DNA of 64,000 bases from Setomelanomma holmii (taxonomy: Eukaryota > Ascomycota > Dothideomycetes > Pleosporales > Phaeosphaeriaceae): positions 62,001-126,000 of the forward strand of contig ML978185.1 in the NCBI GenBank assembly GCA_010015745.1, written 5' to 3'. Shown here in pieces: positions 59,703 to 64,000 of this stretch. Position numbers and translations under genes: made by a program. Each line of letters begins with the position of its first letter. Positions within the stretch are counted from its first letter, which is position 1. The notes below the pieces were generated by a model. It made no database searches. It saw nothing but the letters and a program-made list of their open reading frames with translations, and had not been told where the DNA came from.

Positions 59703-61211
59703 ATGGGCCTTCTCGAATTGCCTCCAGAGATACTCGATCTCATCATTGATCGCACCGCGCCAAATGGTCTGGAAAGTTTCGTACTATCATGTAAGGTCAT
59801 TTATGAGCGTGCGAAAACCCAGATTGAACAGCACAATCACATGACACGGAAGTGGCGCAACACATCCAATGCGTCTCCTTCTCTTCGCGGTGATACTTTG
59901 AACATCCTACACGAGATTTCGCGGCAGCCGATAATAGCCGAGTACATTCAATCTCTCAGTCTCTGGGATCGAAGAACGGACGAAGAAGTTCAGCCCGACC
60001 CCACTACAAGTAGTTTCCGCCACGATAACACGGCGCTTGACAGGATCAAACAAGTGCTGAGCGGTGCTGAGTACTTCGTCAAAGCGGACATCCAGGAATG
60101 GTGGCATCAGATCATCGAGGAGGACGAATTTGACGACGAGGCGAATGTAGATAAGCTTTATGCCACGGTGGCATTGCTTGCGCTACTACCCAACCTGAAG
60201 ACTCTCCAACTACCGGACCGATGGCATGAGGTACGGAAAAACGAGGCAGCCGAAGCCTTGGTGCCTTCGGTGGAAGCGCTTGTCAACATCTCCAATGCCA
60301 GCACGCACTCCATACGGCCATTGGCTGCGTTGGAAACGCTCCTTCCGTTCGTTGAGGAAGGATACGATATCAAGGTCGGACTCCAGTGCCTCGTCCCGTT
60401 CATGGCCCTGAATAGCATGCGAAATCTGTATGCTGTAAGCTGTGTGGCTGTCAACGATGACTGGGTGGAGACTCCTTTCGAATGGCCCATCTCAACTCCT
60501 AAATCTCCATTGACCCGAATCGAGCTGGCGTCTTGCTGTATGGATGCTGGAGGTCTATCAGTTCTGTTTGCAAACACCCCAGCCCTGACAATCTTCCGAT
60601 ACTCTCATCAGACCAAATGGGACGGTGTCGAAAGCGATTGGAATCCTGGCGAGGTACTTGAAGCACTTGCCAACTACCACGGAAGCCGACTGCTCGAGCT
60701 TGCAATCACTGTTGATGAACTCCACGGCGAGGTCGTTAACGGACTATCGTCATTCTTGCGTTTCGAAAAGCTGCAGAAGCTGGAGGTCGATGTCATCCCT
60801 TTCTGTGGTCCGCCTCTTGAGAGTGGCCAACGCCTGGGTCGCAATGCGTTCACACCCGAGGGCGCGACGCCTTGGGCTCATGCTGATATACCGTGTATGG
60901 GAGACATGCTTCCCAAGAGCATTCTGGAATTACAATGCAACACGGACTACCCCGAGCCATCTGGACAAGCTCTCCTGGCCTTGTTCAAGAACATCAAAGA
61001 TCGAAGGAAGGACAAGCTATTGCATCTTCACAAGGTCATACTGTGGCAGTATCGGTCGAGCTCAGCTCAGGAGATTGCGGATAATCACGACATTGAGCTG
61101 GAAGTCTTCGATGAGAACAGCTCGATCGTTCGCCCCAGATCGATGATGCCGCAGTGGAAGCGAGACTTCGACGCTCGGGTGGGCGGCATTGTATTGACAA
61201 CTTTAGACTGA
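59703..61211 (+). CDS. F-box protein with leucine-rich region, 502 residues
   Basis: A single-exon gene. MGLLELPPEILDLIIDR is the F-box at the very N-terminus (residues 1-40, continuing ESFVLSCKVIYE). A longer region with irregular leucine-rich segments follows (LLALLPNLKTLQLPDRW; LTRIELASCCMDAGGLSVLF; SRLLELAITVDEL; LPKSILELQCNTDYP). This is the layout of a substrate adaptor of an SCF ubiquitin ligase, where the F-box contacts Skp1. The target is unknown. I chose the ATG at 59703, which starts the F-box; the frame extends upstream without another ATG. Intact. Confidence 0.82.
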   Translation: MGLLELPPEILDLIIDRTAPNGLESFVLSCKVIYERAKTQIEQHNHMTRKWRNTSNASPSLRGDTLNILHEISRQPIIAEYIQSLSLWDRRTDEEVQPDPTTSSFRHDNTALDRIKQVLSGAEYFVKADIQEWWHQIIEEDEFDDEANVDKLYATVALLALLPNLKTLQLPDRWHEVRKNEAAEALVPSVEALVNISNASTHSIRPLAALETLLPFVEEGYDIKVGLQCLVPFMALNSMRNLYAVSCVAVNDDWVETPFEWPISTPKSPLTRIELASCCMDAGGLSVLFANTPALTIFRYSHQTKWDGVESDWNPGEVLEALANYHGSRLLELAITVDELHGEVVNGLSSFLRFEKLQKLEVDVIPFCGPPLESGQRLGRNAFTPEGATPWAHADIPCMGDMLPKSILELQCNTDYPEPSGQALLALFKNIKDRRKDKLLHLHKVILWQYRSSSAQEIADNHDIELEVFDENSSIVRPRSMMPQWKRDFDARVGGIVLTTLD

Positions 61212-61657
61212 ACCCGGATTTTTGGACGGGAGCCACAAATATACCATCGTGAGCCATGCGCTGGGATTGTTCCAATGGCGCGGGTCGTCAGCTGGCGTCC
61301 GAGCCGAATGCAGCATTCGATGCAGTGAGAGGTACAAATTGTCTATGCGACGCGTTAATGTCGGAGCGGGCTCTTCACTTCATGCTAAAGCATTGGTAAT
61401 ATCTACGGTATATATTCTGTGGTTACTAGAAACGCGTGATGGGTTCTATTATTGATGTGTCATGTCATCATTCTTGCGTCATGGCTTGGTGCAGGGGATG
61501 GACACACCCTTTTCAAGCTAATGTACCTTCGAACATTTCTCCGAACAATCTTGTGATAATCTTGAAGCGTATTCAATTCAGTGGAAATTAGAGTCGATCT
61601 TGTATCAGCTATATCGCATAAGCTCTGACTTCCGATCCACCTTCGTCAGGAAAACCT
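61212..61657. other. Intergenic between convergent genes
   Basis: About 450 bp, probable 3' untranslated regions. Nothing recognised. Confidence 0.5.
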
Positions 61658-62646
61658 CTACAGCTTCGCAGCAGTCTTCTCACTCTCCAGCTTCGCCGTG
61701 ATTGGACCTAACAAGTTCTGCATAAAGTCTTCTGACAACGGCTCTTCGCCCGTACCCTTTCCCTGAGGCGGTTCAATCCCCCACTGCGGAATAACTCGAG
61801 GCCCGTTCAATGTAATCTCCAGTACACTACCGCACGGATAACCTTTATTCTGCAGCAAGTCGAGGAGCTGTACGGCGCATGCATCTGGAGTCAGGAACTT
61901 CTCTTCATCTACGGAGAATTGCTTCATCTTGGCAGCGTCGAAGAGCGGTGTTAGGACACCACCGGGGCAAAGGGCTGTTAATTTGATCCCGGTGAGCGCC
62001 TCGGTGTCTTTCATGGATTTAACGAATCCGACGATGGCATGCTTGGTGGCGCAGTAGAGAGGTGCGGCGATGTTTCCTGCTATGCCAGCGATTGACGCCT
62101 GTTCTGATCAGCACATGCGCGGTTTTTTTGATATGAAGTCAACTGCACCACTTACGATGATACAAACACTCGCTCTCTTCCCCTTACCCAAGCTCTTCCT
62201 TATCGCCATCCTCGTCAACTTGATCGGATGATTAACATTTACTTCGACTTGCTTATAGCCTCCATCGTCTTCCGGATCCTGCCAAAAGTTTGAGAATGGT
62301 GGTTCAAATAAGCCAGCACAAATGCCGTATGCATCAGGGATATCGTTCCATTTCTTTTCGCATGCATCAAAGATCTTGTTGAAGTCGGACCACTTTGTGA
62401 CGTCTGATTGGACGTAGAGAATGTTCTCCTTGCTTGCAGTGAATGTGTCGAAGTCTAGTGTGGTTTTGAGATCTGCTACCAGGACTCGGGCACCGAGGTC
62501 GTGGGCTTGTTTGGTAAGGGACAGCCCAATACCTACACCTGTGAGTCTCGAATATATACTCATGTTCTATCGAGGACCTCACCTGAAGCCCCGCCCGTGA
62601 TCAAGATGATCTTGCCACCGCTGAGTGGTTGATCGATTGACGTCAT
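61658..62646 (-). CDS. Short-chain dehydrogenase/reductase, 15-PGDH-like
   Basis: Three exons (62583-62646, 62156-62538, 61658-62098) give 295 residues. Exon 1 with exon 2 forms the NAD(P)-binding motif ITGGASGVGIG (TGxxxGxG). Further on are a cofactor-specificity Asp in VLVADLK, an Asn in EVNVNHPIKLTRMA, and the catalytic Tyr-Lys in APLYCATKHAIVGF (YxxxK), with the catalytic Ser in ASIAG just before. These are the classical SDR features; the layout resembles 15-hydroxyprostaglandin dehydrogenase-like fungal enzymes. The Asp after strand 2 suggests NAD. The C-terminal tail (KLESEKTAAKL) is not a clear peroxisomal signal, although it ends in Lys-Leu. The substrate is unknown. Intact. Confidence 0.9.
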
Positions 62647-63324
62647 ATTAGATGATATACAGCTATATGCGACACGGGTGCTCGATACAAGAAGATTTAC
62701 GTTTCAAGTAAGAGGTACTCCCTATCGCGAAGCGGTTCGGTGGTCATAAGTTTGGACGGTCGTGAGCGTAGGTTGCGGGCCGGGTAAGGGACTCCGCATT
62801 CCGGCTGCTGTAGCTCCAAGTCGCGTGGCGAGACGTGAGGGGCTGTTGCATATGGTCAAGTTGCACATGGCAAACAGCAGTAGCGAGTCAATGCGAGAGT
62901 TCCTCACATCTCCGCGCTCGCGACAATGGTGGATGAACCGCGGGGTTGAGCACGCTCAAACGGGCCATTGCGATTGGACGAACCTGATCGCATGCGTATG
63001 GACTTCGAGTCTCATGCATCGGAGCGTCTCTACTGAGACACGTCTTCGAGTTTCCATCTAGACTTCACGTTTCTTTTTGTTTATGCGCGCGAGCTCGATG
63101 AAACGCGAGATGCACAGGACGCGAGGTGCAGGATCGATTCTCCCTTGCGCCTTTCCGCAAAAGGTATGGCGCGCCTTTCCGAGCGTCCTTCAACATGGCA
63201 GTAAGGCATGCTTAAGGACTGCCTTCGATTTCTACGAGATCGCCGAGATTATATCTCCTATCACCAAAGTCATGAATACTGTCTCAGGCTGACAAGTCCG
63301 GAATTGTTGTGATTGCATTCTGGG
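62647..63324. other. Intergenic, upstream of the SDR
   Basis: About 680 bp with short frames on both strands, no motifs. Probably holds the SDR promoter and the 3' end of the EthD gene. Confidence 0.45.
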
Positions 63325-63803
63325 CTAGGCCCGCTCATGGACTACCTTTCCATCAACAATCATACTCAGTTCAGTCCCGACCGTGACAGCTATACTCGAC
63401 ATATCGAACAGATATTCCTCGTCCCTCTTCACTACATCTAGGTAGTATGCATCTTCGTAAGCCCTCTCGAAGTCCTCAAAAGACTTGTACCAGAAGTCGG
63501 CAATGCCATCGTAGGAAAGCGCAGTTTGAGTGAGTCGAGACTTGTGCTTGGATGTTGTGTGATACTACTTACACATCAGTAAACGATTGAGATCGTGTAG
63601 ATAGGTGTTGCAGGTTGGGGGAATTGCAGTGTGCTCAAGAGATGGAGACACACCTGCACGTATCTCACGCAATTGTGCTTCTGCAGCCAGGACGTGATCA
63701 ATGGACCATGCCTGTTTGCCCAGTGGTCGTTGAACTCATCTTCAGTTAATTTGGGATTGCGCTTTGCGCATACGGTCACGCGTATGAGCTGGTCTGTTGA
63801 CAT
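63325..63803 (-). CDS. EthD-domain protein, 129 residues
   Basis: Two exons (63654-63803 and 63325-63564) joined in phase 0. MSTDQLIRVTVCAKRNPKLT is followed by the EthD/dimeric ferredoxin-like fold features: EDEFNDHWANRHGPLITSWL, then YDGIADFWYKSFEDFERAYE and EDAYYLDVVKRDEEYLFDMS. EthD proteins are small dimers; many fungal members sit in aromatic-compound or polyketide gene sets where they act as cyclases or decarboxylases, but others stand alone. The closest neighbour is the SDR on the same strand, about 680 bp downstream; a shared pathway is possible but unproven. Intact. Confidence 0.85.
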
Positions 63804-64000
63804 TGTGACGAGAGGAAGGCAAGCTGGAGACCTTTTCGTAGAATACGCATGCGCATCCGTCTTCTGGTAAACGTAATAGTATCATGTGAGGTATGTGAGT
63901 GAGCACACGAAATTATCTCCAGTATAGCTGAGTGCTCTGGCCTGAATGAGTCATGACATCATCAAAGGAAGGTCTGACTGTGCTGTTTAGCTCTAAAGCT
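63804..64000. other. Window end, upstream of the EthD gene
   Basis: About 200 bp, likely the EthD promoter. No motif stands out. Confidence 0.4.

Noticed and set aside
61658..63803. SDR and EthD as a secondary-metabolite cluster
   Set aside because: Only two small genes and no polyketide synthase, NRPS, terpene enzyme or pathway regulator close by. The window ends too soon to judge.
1..64000. CRISPR arrays, bacterial operons, rRNA
   Set aside because: No regularly spaced repeats, no ribosomal RNA sequence, and gene structure is clearly eukaryotic.

Overview
The window looks like a piece of a filamentous ascomycete (Pezizomycotina) nuclear genome, most likely a Dothideomycete. The class is an inference from family content. 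Genes lie on both strands, are not in operons, and are broken by 45-180 nt GT-AG introns with CTAAC/CTGAC-like branch sites. The families are fungal: a Zn2Cys6 regulator, GT32 mannosyltransferase, PGAP4-like transferase, CorA-like protein, DUF7580, DUF8021 and 2EXR/F-box-like proteins. I rebuilt most gene models by joining exons at canonical splice sites, so they reach beyond single open frames. I found no tRNA, rRNA or CRISPR.

Layout. 1-4.2 kb holds no gene I can support. 4.2-22.2 kb is ordinary core genome: an eight-exon Zn2Cys6 transcription factor, an annexin with a long Pro-Gly-Gln-Tyr repeat tail, a small low-complexity protein, an Och1-type GT32 mannosyltransferase, a two-exon conserved fungal protein of unknown function, and a PGAP4-like membrane glycosyltransferase. 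These genes appear intact.

23.4-43.8 kb is an accessory island. It has three paralogous protein kinases (two intact, one dead), a CorA-like membrane protein, a dead fungal C2H2-type gene, a dead DUF7580 gene, a Ty1/copia remnant, a 129-bp MITE with an 8-bp target duplication, and a small protein of a family I know only loosely. Such families recur in variable, incompatibility-like regions of fungal genomes. That these ones act together is only inference.

45.6-51.1 kb brings together redox, heme and iron genes. A small protein carries six Cys-Pro-Val motifs in an internal duplication and sits beside a glutathione S-transferase, a catalase and a mitochondrial hemerythrin-like protein. The last three each carry a single disabling lesion.

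51.5-63.8 kb holds four F-box/2EXR-like genes (two intact, two damaged), a small Cys-containing protein, a secreted DUF8021 protein, a possible 68-residue membrane protein, a short-chain dehydrogenase and an EthD-domain protein.

A theme of the second half is decay. Many otherwise well-preserved frames contain in-frame TAG or TGA codons or one-base shifts. Several TAGs could come from CAG or TGG, which fits repeat-induced point mutation (RIP) or plain drift. Several frameshifts sit in short G runs, so assembly error must be excluded before the genes are called dead.
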